From Proteromonas lacertae (taxonomy: Eukaryota > Sar > Bigyra > Opalinata > Proteromonadidae): DNA of 27,022 bases. The notes under the pieces are model-generated. The model was not told the DNA's origin. It searched no databases and saw only the letters and a list, made by a program, of their open reading frames with translations. The stretch is from the NCBI GenBank assembly GCA_002245135.1, contig NGBS01000359.1, positions 1-27,022 of the forward strand, given 5' to 3'. A program made the translations under genes and the position numbers. Positions within the stretch are counted from its first letter, which is position 1; each line of letters starts with the position of its first letter. This document shows, one piece after another, positions 10,451 to 22,375 of this stretch.

Positions 10451-12361
10451 GCAAACAATTTTATTCAATTTGATTCCACTTGTCTTATATATTTTATTTC
10501 TCTCTTATAAAGCCTCTTTACTCAATATTGATTCAATAAAATCATATTCAAAATATTTCTTCATCGGTTTTTCAGTCTATTTATATTTACCAATATCTGC
10601 ATTTTTGACTAATAAAAATGAAAGATTTAGTTGGGGAAATTTTAATTCGTTGTATGGTATTGTTTGGCATATGTTAAGAATTGATTATGGAACTTTTCAA
10701 CTAAGTATTGGTGATACAGGAAAAGAGAATATCATTATGAAATTATACATTTGGTTTTTGAATTTTACTTTTAAACAAACATATGTTATTGGATCAATTC
10801 TTATGATGTATATATTTATGTTTTTTCTATTATATATGTTATAGTATTGGCATTATAATTATCGTCTCACCTTTATTTATGAAGAAGACAAAGAGAATAA
10901 TTAAAGAAAAGGTGATAGAAGATGATGATAGTTCATCTATTGGTTATATATTATTAATTACTTTTTCATTGTATTTATATTAAAGTTATATATTTTATAT
11001 ATATAGTTATATGCTAATTTTCCATTATTTATCCAATATGTCATTAGAAGATCCATTATTGTATGGAGTTCATGAAAGATTTTGGATGCAACCAGATATA
11101 ATATGTTTTATATTCATTAATATTGGAATTAGTTACATATATAGTAAATTTTTATCATTTTTAATTCCAAGTTATGTGTTTTTATTTATTCTACCCATTA
11201 TGATTAAAGATCAATATCAATTAATGGATATGTCTGATAATTATTATCTTTATGATTATGGAAAGAATTTGTTGGAGTTTTTACCAGTATATTTATATTA
11301 TTAATCTGTTGTTGTATAGCCAAAAAGTCTATTATTGGCTGCTTATGATTATCAATACAGTTCTTTAGCTTATGTTCATGATGTATATCACTATAGATCA
11401 GATATTACTGTTTTACATATATCATTATTAACCTATAAATGGTTTTGTAAGAAATATAAGTATGACAATAGAATAAAATGTCCATCCACTGGAAAATTAA
11501 TGTCTCCAATTAACTTTGAAGTATAAATTATCACTATTTGTTATTTTTAGTACCCTCCAGATGAGAATTTCTTTACATTTGGCTCATTCATCGATTTGAA
11601 TATTGATAAATATCCTGGCGGTATTTATTACAGTGGACAACCTGATATATTTGATAAAGAGTTTTATAGGAAATATGAATCTGTGTTTTATTCATTAGTA
11701 AGAAAAATAGTTCCAAGAAATACATCGTTGGGTAATTTTCACAAGGTTATACCAGATCTAATACAAAGATATAAAAAAGTATATTATTATTATTATTTAT
11801 AGTTGAATATAACATTACCACCATCATCTAAATACAATGGTCATTTTTGGGAAAGTAGATTAACTCAAGATTATTGGGATAGAATAGGATTAATTGCTTA
11901 CAAATTGTATATTAATTGTGATAAGAATAAAGATTTAATGCATTTGTTATTGACAGTTCGAATATTTGAAGAATGGCTTACAAACACAGACTATTTAAAG
12001 ATTGAACTTAGAACAAATTACCTGAAAGGATATTGTTTAGCATACTTTGTTTTGCTTAATTCTGAAGTTCATTCAATAGATATGTTTTATAATCCTGAAG
12101 GATATTTCTTATTGAAGGATAGTTATAATCCTCATTCAAAATATCTAAATCCAATTGATAAAGAGTATGTATATTATTGATTTCATTATTTATTTAAATA
12201 GTTGGGTTAAAACAAGTAGGAATAGACTGTTAGAAGCTTATCATAGATTCTTTAATGCAAATATGAAAGAAGAAGATGCAAATAGCCAAATAGTATTTAC
12301 AATGTATAAAACATATCAACAGATGATTAACAATTCCAGCTATCTATACTATGAAGTTTAA
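9729..12361 (+). CDS. TMEM260: TMEM260-like protein O-mannosyltransferase (DUF2723)
   Basis: Eleven exons (9729-9898, 9929-10068, 10093-10195, 10229-10412, 10452-10807, 10845-10970, 11007-11286, 11320-11520, 11551-11778, 11803-12164, 12202-12361) join without a frame error to 769 residues; human TMEM260 has 707. After a first membrane segment comes the family signature HFAGGDSGELIEQA then GHPPGYPLL, which forms across the first splice. Further signatures are WHYSIDAEVFTLNNLF, LRIDYGTF and a VHERFWMQP stretch before the last membrane helices. The C-terminal luminal part has TYKWFCKKY as in the family. TMEM260 is an ER polytopic GT-C enzyme that adds mannose to IPT domains of membrane receptors in animals; the substrate here is unknown. 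Introns are 24-39 nt and all GTAT...TAG. A further splice at GTTTAAATAC could extend the C-terminus into 12427-12507, but the donor is atypical, so I end at the TAA. Confidence 0.88.
10426..10450 (+). repeat. (TA)n run inside a TMEM260-like intron
   Basis: About 12 TA units fill most of the 39-nt intron 10413-10451, so intron length here is likely polymorphic. Confidence 0.8.
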
Positions 12362-12501
12362 ATACCTTCTATACATTTTTTAATTGGATTTGACTGATTA
12401 TGATTTTTTCATCTTTTTTTTAGTTTTTGAAAGATTATTTAACTAACAAACAGTATGAAAAGAATAAAATAAACAAAAAAAAGACCATACATTTTAATAA
12501 A

Positions 12502-14454
12502 TTATAAATAATCATCATCGACTTCTTCCTTTTTATTGTTATCAAATAAACTATCTGTTATTGACCTACTAGAATTAGTATTTTCAATCCTATCATCATT
12601 ATCATTAAATATTCCTTGAAGTATTTCATAATTTACTTTCTTATTCGTCTTAAGAGAATCAGCAATTCTTTTTACACTATCAGCAGCTGAACCAGCTGTA
12701 TTATAATTCACACGAGGATTCTAATAATAAAAGTATTATTTTATACATATTTCTTTCTCTTTTTAGGTAATTTTCCATCATCTTCTAACTGTCTTTTTTC
12801 TTTCTGTTTCTCTTCCCAATCCTTATTATTCCTTTCCCATAACATTTGTTTCTCTTTACATTCATTATCACTTAACAAATAACAAGAAACATCAATATCA
12901 TCAATATCACTACTCTCATCAATAATTGATTGAGTTTGTGTTGGTTGTGTTTGTATTTCATCATTGTTATTATTATTATTATCACTATTTGGTTGAGTTG
13001 TAATTAATGGTTCATTCTGTGAAAGTGATGTAATATCATTATTATCTACACTTGTTATATTTAATTCTATTTGTTGTTGTTGTTGTTGTTGTTGTTGAGT
13101 TGGAGGTTGTTGTTCTTCTTCTCCTTGTAATTGATTTGACTCTTCTTCTTCATCATCATCTTGTCCATCATTTTTCTTTATTCCATTTTCTACTTTCAAC
13201 ATTGAATCCATTTCTTTAATCTCATTAATCATTTCATCATATATTTTGCTATTATTCTTTGTTCTCTTCTTTTCGATAAATGTTGAAGGTACTACATAAC
13301 CAGGTGTAGTAATATCTGATATATCAACCACTCCACCATCTTTGGTTATTAAAATATTACCATCATTTTTATTATCACTCTTATTATTATTATTATTATT
13401 ATTATTTTCCAATTTCATTTGTTTAATTTTCTCTTTAATTTTACTCTTTATATAACTTGGTGGATTACATTCAACTAAACCATCATCTTGTAAACTACAA
13501 CCTATATCATCAACAGCAAAATCATTCGTCTGTTGTGCCAATAATTCAAATTCTTCAGGAGTCATTGATCCACAAGGTGTTGAACTAAACTCCACCATTC
13601 TATCTTTCAATGTCTTTTCACCCACTTTTATTACATCTAATATATCTTTTCTACCTTTGTTAAATCCATGCATCTTAGAAGCTATTAGTAAAGCAGCTGC
13701 GCATATTCCTGTTGGTCTTCTTCCTCTAGTAATCCAATCTCTTTTCATTCTTGCTACTAATCTTAGAGCTGTTAATGTGACTATGTGCTTTTTCTCTCCT
13801 AAGTCTAGTTTATCGGCAAATCGATGGATATAGAGTGAAGGATCAACTGTTTTTAAACCTGGACAATCAGAGCTATTTGAAATAAATAGATAAAATATAT
13901 TAATATTATACCTTAATATATTCCTTAATTTCATATATACTGATCCTAAAGTATAAACATTTACATTCAACGTATCAGCAAAGTCTATTAACATGTGTGG
14001 AGTCTTGTGAATTCGAGAGATTATGTATAAACATGCTGCGCATACGTCATCCAAATGACGACCTTGAATAAAGTTATGCTGTACTGCAATGCTGAATAAA
14101 TTTAAGGCATGATCAACGAAATAAGTCATATTAAGCACAGAAGCAATTTCTGTTATTTTATGTTTACCTTGATTGATTGTAGCATTTTGATTTGATCTTG
14201 GGAAAGGAATATTACCATTAAATTGGCTGGTTAGTGGTACACCGGTATTTGAAACAAATTGACCTACAACGCTAAAAATATAAACTTATATGAATACCTT
14301 GAACCTCCACCATTTTCTTGAAACTCAATTGTTGATATAATAGCACTTGAATCCATAACTAAACCACAGTTAGTACATCTACAACATAATATTATCAGTT
14401 ATACATATCATCATCAAAATCTCTACATCCACATTTCGGACACTTTTCGACCAT
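12502..14454 (-). CDS. BRF1: BRF1, TFIIB-related subunit of TFIIIB
   Basis: Five exons (14405-14454, 14298-14378, 13912-14271, 12747-13872, 12502-12720) join in frame to 611 residues; human BRF1 has 677. A TFIIB-type zinc ribbon opens the protein (CPKC at 5-8, CTNC at 18-21), followed by the B-reader region ENGGGSSVVGQFVS. The first cyclin fold contains GRHLDDVCAACLYI and TPHMLIDFADTLNVNVY. The second has SLYIHRFADKL, ALRLVARMKRDWI and GRRPTGICAAALLIASKMH, then VKVGEKTLKDRMVEF, all typical of BRF1 rather than TFIIB. The linker is long with Asn and Gln runs. A conserved C-terminal block, NKKVNYEILQGIF near 565-578, matches the BRF1 homology region that binds TBP and other TFIIIB parts. BRF1 recruits RNA polymerase III to tRNA and 5S genes. 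It is convergent with TMEM260 (140 bases) and divergent from the Hsp70-like gene (87 bases). Confidence 0.95.
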
Positions 14455-14541
14455 TATAATCAAGTGAAAATGATAAAAATTAGAAAAAGCTTGATTCAAG
14501 TTCGACTTTTAAAGTGAAAAATAGACATAGGAAAAGTGAAG
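14455..14541. promoter_or_regulatory. 87-base divergent promoter region
   Basis: The whole gap between the BRF1 start (minus) and the Hsp70-like start (plus) is 87 bases, so the two genes probably share a bidirectional promoter. It includes GAAAAAGCTTGATTCAAGTT (on the minus-strand side AAGCTTTTTC). No known factor site can be assigned. Confidence 0.45.
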
Positions 14542-15520
14542 ATGAGTATATGTAAATAATTTAATTTACATAGGTGATATAAACCTTGAAATAGGAGAAA
14601 ATTACATTACTTGGTCGAAATATTCTGAAAGTGAAGAGAATCAACACAATACATTTCAAAAATGTAAAATTGATTTTTTATTATTCTATGATCCAGATTC
14701 ACCAGTTGTTACTGTTGGTGACGAAATTAAAATAGTTGAATCTATAGAGCCAACTCAATTAATATCAAATATGATAAAATGGATTAATATAGCATATGAT
14801 GATGATGAATTTAAAGAATATATCAAAACAATTGAATTAAATGTAAAAGACAACGATTCAATACCTGTCGTTGAGGTAAAACATAATAAAGAGGTTGTTC
14901 AACTAACAATTAATCAAATTGTTATCGATTTCTTTAAAGAAGTTAGAATAATTATTAATAGAATGTTAAACAAAGATAATAGTTGCTCATTGAATGTTAT
15001 TCTCTCTTATGCGTATAAATATAACCGAATTCAAAAGAGTATTATAGAAAAATGTTTAGAATTGAGTGGAATAACAGTAGAAGATAAAGATAATGATGAT
15101 TTAATTAATAAAATGAATAATTTAAATATTAAACAGCAATCTCAATCATCAATAAGAGCAATTTCACCACTACAATCATCATCATCTTCTTCTTCTTCTT
15201 CAACAACAACAACATCAAATACTGCTACGGCAGTTTCATTAATATTACAAGCTCAACCTTATGATTCTACAAATTATATTAATCACAATAATGATGATAA
15301 TGAACCGATTAATATACCATATGATAATTATGCTGTTAGGAGAGAGATACACACGATTTATTCCAATTATGATAGTTCTCTAGGAAGCATTCTGTTTCCT
15401 ACCTTTAGTTCAGATGAAGAATTAGTTTTTAACAATAATGATAATGCAGTGGTTAATAATAACAATGATAATGATGATAATAATAATAATAGTAATAATG
15501 AAGAAAATAATGCTGTATAG
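14542..15520 (+). CDS. Divergent Hsp70-like protein, lobe I only
   Basis: A 10-base first exon (14542-14551) and a long second exon (14574-15520), separated by a 22-nt intron (GTAAAT...TAG), encode 318 residues. The first 175 follow the order of the Hsp70 nucleotide-binding domain. ICDINLEIGENYITW stands where the phosphate loop (DLGTTNS) belongs. VGDEIKIVESIEPTQLI then IKWINIAYDDDEF match the GDAAKNQ...NTI..IKRLIGR.FDD region. PVVEVKHNKEVVQLT and IVIDFFKEVRIIINRML, then SLNVILSYAYKYNRIQKSII, match the VeYkge...VP.YF...QR stretch. The protein then turns into Ser/Thr and Asn runs (poly-Ser, NNNNDNDDNNNN) and ends, without lobe II or the substrate-binding domain. The phosphate-binding residues are not conserved, so ATPase activity is unlikely. 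The closest kind may be HSPA14/Ssz-like proteins, but that is inference. Confidence 0.6.
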
Positions 15521-15697
15521 CATACTAATTTAAATTTGATTTGTAAATAATGTCCATTATTCTTGTTTGTACCACCAAATTATATACACAGCATGAGATT
15601 TTTTGAAAAGAAATAATGTGTAACCACTCTAATTTTTGAAACAATTTGAATTTGTTTTTTATTTATTTCTCAGATTAATAAGACTTAACTACATACG

Positions 15698-18600
15698 ATG
15701 AGGTATTTTTATACTATTGTGAACTATTTATTATTTTATGGTTAATATAGTGATGTACCACCAATATTGAACGAAAGTAAAGAAGAAGTTAAACAGGAAG
15801 TAAAAGCAGAAGAGAAGAAAGAGTATTAATGATGTTAATAATAATTAATTTGAATAGTGAGGATGTAACTCCAAGATCATCAAGAGAACCACCAAAACAG
15901 CCTCCAATTGAAGCATTTGCTTCTCCAATAAAGCATCCACCTCCTGCTATGTTTGTTCCAGATGCCAGTGAATTAGTGTACAGTAATGAACAGATTATTT
16001 CAACAACATATGAGGAATCAAGCAGAGCTAGAGCAAATGATGGTTTTTATACAGGAATACCTCCATTTATCACTGAAAAGAACCTTCAAAAATTCTTAAA
16101 TCGAATAGAAAGAGAAAGTTTGAAGAAGAATGGTAAAGAAAATAAATTACCACGAATGGTATATACATATATATTATATATTATATAATTTATTTAATAG
16201 TTTCAAAGAGAATCAGATCCAAAAGACACATTATTAAGAAGATTTGAACCGAAATATGTGACTAAATACATCGATAGAGTCAAACCTCCTCCAATATTTG
16301 GTGAAGCACCAGAAAACCATACACCGTTGTTCATTATTATACATAATTTAACATTTTATGATCATTTCTTATTTACTAAGGAAGATAGAATATGTAAATT
16401 ACTGCAAGGTACTTATAATGAATATAAATATGCAATTAAGAATTCTAAATGTATAATAATTATATTATATTATTAGTTCATTATTATAAACATATATTAA
16501 CTGGGATTAAGAACTGTATTGATGATAATATAAGAAGAAAGGATGAAATACCTGTATATATATCTTTATTATTATTATTATTAAATAGTCTCATTTATAT
16601 TATGATTTTGCTGATGCATATATGTTATTAATCAGTGAAGAGTATAATGTTTTATTAATAGAAAAACAGTTATATTTATACAACCAACAACTTCAGCAAG
16701 CTTCATCCAAGCCTAGAATGCAATTAAATGCACAGCCAAAGAATAGAGATGAGATATTAATGGGTGGATATGAAAGTGCAAAAACATATTTAACCGATAT
16801 AATGACAAAAGAAGTTAATTATGAAAAGAAGAAACAATATGAAGATAAAATAGGGTTATTAAATACAATGTATCAGCAATTGTCTAAACCTGCATTTGCT
16901 TTGAAACTAGAGACAATATCTACAGATGAAGCTGGGCAAGAAGTAGCAAAACCAGAGCAAAATAGACTAAAGATAATATCTGTATATTTTAAATTCAATA
17001 TTTCTCTATTTTGATTAAATAGCAATCAAAGTATATTATTCAATTATGGATTAATAATGTGTATATTTCTTCCACTAAACCTTTGGCAGTATTATTATTA
17101 TTGTTTCTAAATTATTGAAAATAGATTCGTTATCCAACATTTGATATTGAATATAAACATTTATTTGATACTTTTATTCTAAGAAGACCAAAACAAGTTA
17201 GACTTGATATTTATGAATATCATTTAATTCAAAATATATCTTTTTTTTCTTTTATTATTATATGTTTAGTTATGCTTTAATACACTTTACAAGTTTATAG
17301 CATCAATATCTGTTCCAGTAATGCAATGGATTGACGAAGCGCAAAAAGTACACCGTCTTTGGACACATTCAGCCACTTTATCCTGTTCAAGTAAAGAGAC
17401 TTTAGTATATAAGAGTAATCGTGCTTCTTATAAAGATCAATTATGCCCATTAGATCCAAATAGACATATTCAAATGAAAATTGATGTTTCAGTAAAATGG
17501 GGAGAATCTGAAGAAAGGAAAAAACCTCATGAAACAACACTTCCGCCACAAGTTGTTTATGAAGATACAGTATATATATATATATATATTATTGTATTTA
17601 GAATCGATTAAAAGGTGCAAATGCATATAATGTATTGAATTGTAATGCTCAAGGAATTCCTGATTTTGCAACAGAGAAAGATTTTCAAGAATTAGTTGCT
17701 TTAAATAGTGAATTAGCTGATCCATATTGTCCAGATAATATGTATTAAATATTATAATTATTATATTAATTATATTAGCGAATTGAGAAAGATGGCTGCT
17801 TTATTAGAGTTACATAAACAAAGAGGAGATTTGTTTAGAGATGATGCATTAAAAGAAATATTATCGTTTCTCAATCTAAATGAAAGGTTCGAAAAGACAA
17901 GAAGACATTATTTATTAAGAAAGAGATTTCTTAATCCATATCTATTTCCAAATGTATAAATATAAATATATTCTTATAATTATAGAGAGATATTCCTTTA
18001 GATGATCATGATTTAATCAGTAAAGAATATGCTCCACTCTTAGTTGTTGATTTAGAAGAAATAACATTGACTGATATTTCAGAAGATATATTTCAAGATG
18101 CATTTAATAACAGAGTATATTTATTATTATTCTATTTACTTATAGAAAAATTATATCAAAAGAGTTCAACAAATAGCAAGAGATATGCAAAATAAACAAA
18201 AGTCAAGAATTACCTATCAAACATTAGTGAAAGAAACAACAATATTACCTGATTTAGGATCATTATTTTCATCAGCATTTCTATCTCAATTATTTACACC
18301 AAGAAAAAGACTTCGTCCAAAACAGGAGATTGTAATAAGAAAAACAATTTTAGTATGAATATTCAATTATAAATTTTATAGCCGCCTAAAGGAGAAACAT
18401 TTATCAAAATACAGATATATAGAGGTCAGAATTTACCAGTAAGAACACAAGATATTCCACTAACTGTTCCTTTAGTTAGTCCAAATCTATTGGATATTGA
18501 AAATAGAGTAACAAAGAATGATGTTCTTACAAGTTATGTTAGTGTTAAATTTGTGGTATATATCTTTATCTTTTTTTATTATTTTTATTGTATTTTTAGA

Positions 18601-20574
18601 CTGAAGTTATTTATAGAACTGAATTAAAACAAGGTGCAAATCCACATTGGAATCAGACGTTAAGAATACCATATGATGCTGGTTCAGGTGACAATGCATA
18701 TATTGTAGAAAAAGTATATATAATATATGCAATTATTCTATTTTTATAGATTCAAGATAAACTATATGTAGATGTGTATGATGAATTACGTATAAGACTG
18801 CCTGAACAAGAAATTATTAATATTTATTCACAAAAGAGAGAAAGTAGGTTTTTAGGAAGTGTTGTTATACCATTTGCCAATATGTATTTATATATATATA
18901 TTTAGTATTATTATTATTATTATTATTAGATATGATAATGGATCAATTGAAGGAATATTTGAATTAAGATCACCGCCATTTGTGAATGGTTATACATATT
19001 TAGACAATGGAACAGAAGAAGAGAAACAAGAAGCAATAAAAGATGATGTAAGTCTTAAACAGAACAAATACAGTAATGTTGAAAGAAGAAGAGTAAGAGA
19101 AGAAAAAGAGATGTTACAAAAACCAGAAATAAGAGATAATCCTCATATTAGAACGAAAAATAGAAGTTTTATTCATATGAAAGTATCATTAGATCCACCA
19201 TTAGCAACACCAAAATCAGATGAAGTAGTTCCAGAAAGAGTGAATAAAGAATTAAAAGCAATGGCTGATAAATGGATGAAAAAAGTATCAAGTAAACATC
19301 CCAAAATGGATTTCAATGTATTTGTTCGTTCAATGGATGGTGGATTTAGATTCGTTACAAGTTACATCGAGCCTCAAGCTCCTCCACCATTTAGAGAATG
19401 TGAAGGTCAGAAACCATCAACAGCATTATTAGCTAGTTTTGTATCAGCAGTTCCATTTATTGAAGATGCAGTTATTACGAATGGAGTAAGTACTGATATG
19501 TGGTGTACTTCAAAAGAGTTTTTAGATATGGCTGCTGGTGATTGGGAAGAACATGCGATTTTATTATGCAATTACTTTTTGTATATTGATGAAAGTTATC
19601 ATGCTGGCTCACAATATGTTTCTTATATTGTTATTGGGAAGTATATATATATATATATAGATTTATATTATAACACTGATAGAGCTATTCCAGAAGGTAA
19701 TACTGTATATGTATTGAGAGTTAATAGAGATTTGAGTGAAAGAATATTATGGAATGCAAGTAGTGGATTAGTATATACATTATTTATATTATTATTATGT
19801 AGAGTTATTTAACAACTGATTTAAATTGTCCATTGAAGGAGATATATGTCTTAGTTTCACATACAAATGTGTATGGAAATATGCAAAAGTATAAAGAACC
19901 GTGGATGATGCAATATGATTTAGAAAACACTTCACAATGGTTAAGATTCTTTAATGGTGATAGGTATATTTATATTATTATTGTTCTAATAGAGATGCTC
20001 ATGTATTGAATAATATAAGTTGTTGCCAAGATTCAAATCCAACATATACAGAAATACCGCCTGATATTTCAGTCAAACTGAAAGATCTAATTGAAATTCA
20101 CTTAAAAGAGAAATTTGAGGAATGGAGAAATGGTGAACCATGTAGTGTTTATACCAGTGATCCGAATATAGAGAATTTATTGAGAGAAATTGAAAAAGTT
20201 CATTGTCAATTACCCAATGAATATGATTCAAGAAGAAATTTAGTATATATTTTATTATATCTATTATTATTATTATTTTAAATAGTATCAACAATCTTAT
20301 AAAAATGAACAGAGAGCAGCTGCAATTCTAAGAATTCCATATGATTCTATTGAAAGTGTTGATGTTGCAGTAAAAAGAACAAAAGTGTGGGATATTTACT
20401 TCAAAAGTCTTGTTCATGTATATATTCTATTAATTTATTTATGATTAGTTTTATATTACTGTTTATATAAAGCCATATTACAATAATATCTGCAGTATAT
20501 GGATATTTGTTGGTGCTTATGTTACTGGATTTGCTTTAGCTGCTGATTTGAAGAAAAATACATTCTTTAAATAA
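15698..20574 (+). CDS. CC2D2A: CC2D2A homologue, ciliary transition-zone protein
   Basis: Twenty-two exons join in one frame to about 1371 residues; human CC2D2A has about 1620. Exons: 15698-15702, 15751-15822, 15858-16158, 16201-16450, 16477-16553, 16589-16981, 17023-17088, 17125-17235, 17270-17569, 17602-17741, 17779-17953, 17986-18114, 18146-18352, 18382-18555, 18600-18713, 18750-18883, 18930-19640, 19683-19770, 19803-19963, 19993-20242, 20286-20417, 20449-20574. A Pro-rich acidic N-terminus is followed by helical sequence, a first C2-like domain (about 360-450: YIIQLWINN... KQVRLDIYEY) and a second C2 (about 743-880: ETFIKIQIYRGQNLPV ... ANPHWNQTLRIPYDAG). The C-terminus is the degenerate transglutaminase-like region: PFIEDAV, TSKEFLDMAAGDWEEHAILL then CNYF, RAIPEGNTVYVL-like sequence, ILWNASSGL, and a terminal YIKPYYNNICSIWIFVGAYV. 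The protein belongs to the MKS module at the base of cilia. The exon 1 coding part is only 5 bases, and one intron lacks a GT donor (see 17236-17269). Confidence 0.92.
17236..17269 (+). other. Intron with AT donor in CC2D2A
   Basis: A 34-base segment beginning ATATCTTTT and ending ATGTTTAG must be removed to connect LDIYEYHLIQN with LCFNTLYKFIASISVPV; reading through meets a stop. No GTAT donor exists nearby. If a GT were present just before it, the sequence would be a normal GTATATC donor. It is therefore either an AT-AG intron or a lost or miscalled GT. Confidence 0.6.
18902..18928 (+). repeat. ATT trinucleotide run in a CC2D2A intron
   Basis: About seven ATT/TTA units lie just before the TAG acceptor of the 46-nt intron 18884-18929. 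An earlier TAG at 18903-18905 could act as an alternative acceptor, but only the last one keeps the frame. Confidence 0.7.
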
Positions 20575-20720
20575 TTATAATTTATTAATTTCATTTGTTA
20601 TTGATAATATGATGTTGTATTGGTTTTATATTCTTCTTTTCTCTATCTACTAAGATAGGACAAAATATATGCTTGATTCAGTCAAACAATTTCTTTTTCA
20701 TTTTCTCTTTTTTTCATTGA

Positions 20721-21422
20721 ATGTCTTCAGGTTATGATTCTCCTCTCTCCAGAGATTTGCAAGATGCAATAAAAACTAGGATGTATATGATATTATAGTG
20801 AAATGAATAGAAATGGAGCTTCTGAAGCTGCTATCAATGGAATATCAGAAATAATTTCGAAATATTATAAAAATGATATAGAAAAAAATGATGCGATGAA
20901 AAAATTAGCTCCATATTTTGATGATGGTATTATTTAATAAAGAATAATATCTTGCTAGACGAATCAAAAGCTGAAAGTAAATTTGAAGAATTGACCTCAG
21001 TTTTAGACTCTAAGAAAGTATATTTTCAAAATTTATTAAAATATCTTGTAGAGATCACCAATGAATAAAAGGAAAAGATATTCCAGAAGCAGATCAAGTT
21101 CAAATTCATCATCAAATGGTCGTTATAGAATAAGTAGCAGAAGTCGTCGAAATAGAAGTGAGTATAATTAGTGTTTTTTTTTAATATTCTTTTTATATAG
21201 TTCAAGGAGTAGAAGCAGAAGCAGCAGAAGCAGAAGTAGAAGTAAAGGGAAAAGAGAAAGAAGTCGCAGTAGAAGTCACACTAGAAGTCATAGTAGAAGT
21301 AGAAGTCATAGTAGAGATAGATATAGAAATAGAAACAATTATAACAATGATAGAAACCGTAGAAACAATTATGGAGGACAATATGGAGGTGGTGCTCAAC
21401 CAGTGAGAAATAACATTAGAAG

Positions 21423-21466
<44 letters not shown>

Positions 21467-22341
21467 GAAGAGTATAAATATATAGAAGATATTAATAATA
21501 ATAATATAAATAGAATAACAATAATAATAATAACCCACAATCTTCATCAGTAGCAAATACAAATACAAATACACCTGCCGCTAATGCTCCACCAATAGCC
21601 AATACAATAACAATTACACATTTACTACCACAACATTTAGAAGTTGCTAAAATTGCATCTTATTTCAAGAAATTTGGTAAAGTTTTAGATGTTAGTCTAA
21701 ATCATGAAGAAAAGAAAGCAAAAGTGATATTTAGTAGCAGTGATGAAGCTGAAAGAGCGTTTAAAAGTCCTGTTGCTGTGTTTAACAATCGTTTTATAAA
21801 GATTATATATGAAAATAGAGATGGCAACAAAATAGATTCAGAAATGTTGAAAGAAGAGAATGATAAAAAAGCAATGCAAGCTCAGCTTGATATATTAACA
21901 AAAACGGATGAATTAAAGAAGAAAAAGAGATCCTTTATATTGAATGCATGTGAGAAATTAAAAACTGCTAATGAATTAGCTAAGAATGATGCATCCACAA
22001 ATATTGATGCACTTTTTCTATTAAGAAAACAGATTTATATATTATTGAATCAATTATTAGCTGGTCTTTCTAGTGTTAAAGCTCAAGGTAAATCTGATGA
22101 TTTAATTAGAAAAGAGTTGGAAGGAAAAAATACAGCTGAAATAGTGGAAGAAAATTCGAAAATATTATCAGAAATTGATGATAATGTTGATGAATGCTTA
22201 AATCAGTATATTTATTATATATATATTATTAAATAATAGAAAACCAAATGAAAAGGTTATAAAGTCTATTCACTCTTATACTAAAATACACGCACCAGCA
22301 ACAGGATCAGCAACAAACACTCCTGTAAAGTATATTCAGTC

Positions 22342-22375
<34 letters not shown>

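Noticed and set aside
17023-17124. A GTGTAT donor at 17059 for the CC2D2A intron
   Set aside because: Using the later GTATTA donor at 17089 keeps NNVYISSTKPLA, which fits the C2 domain, and preserves the overall frame.
21202-21540. Minus-strand ORF rich in Ile and Ser opposite the RBM26-like RS domain
   Set aside because: It is the antisense of Arg/Ser and Asn codons and of an intron; its composition is explained by the plus-strand gene.
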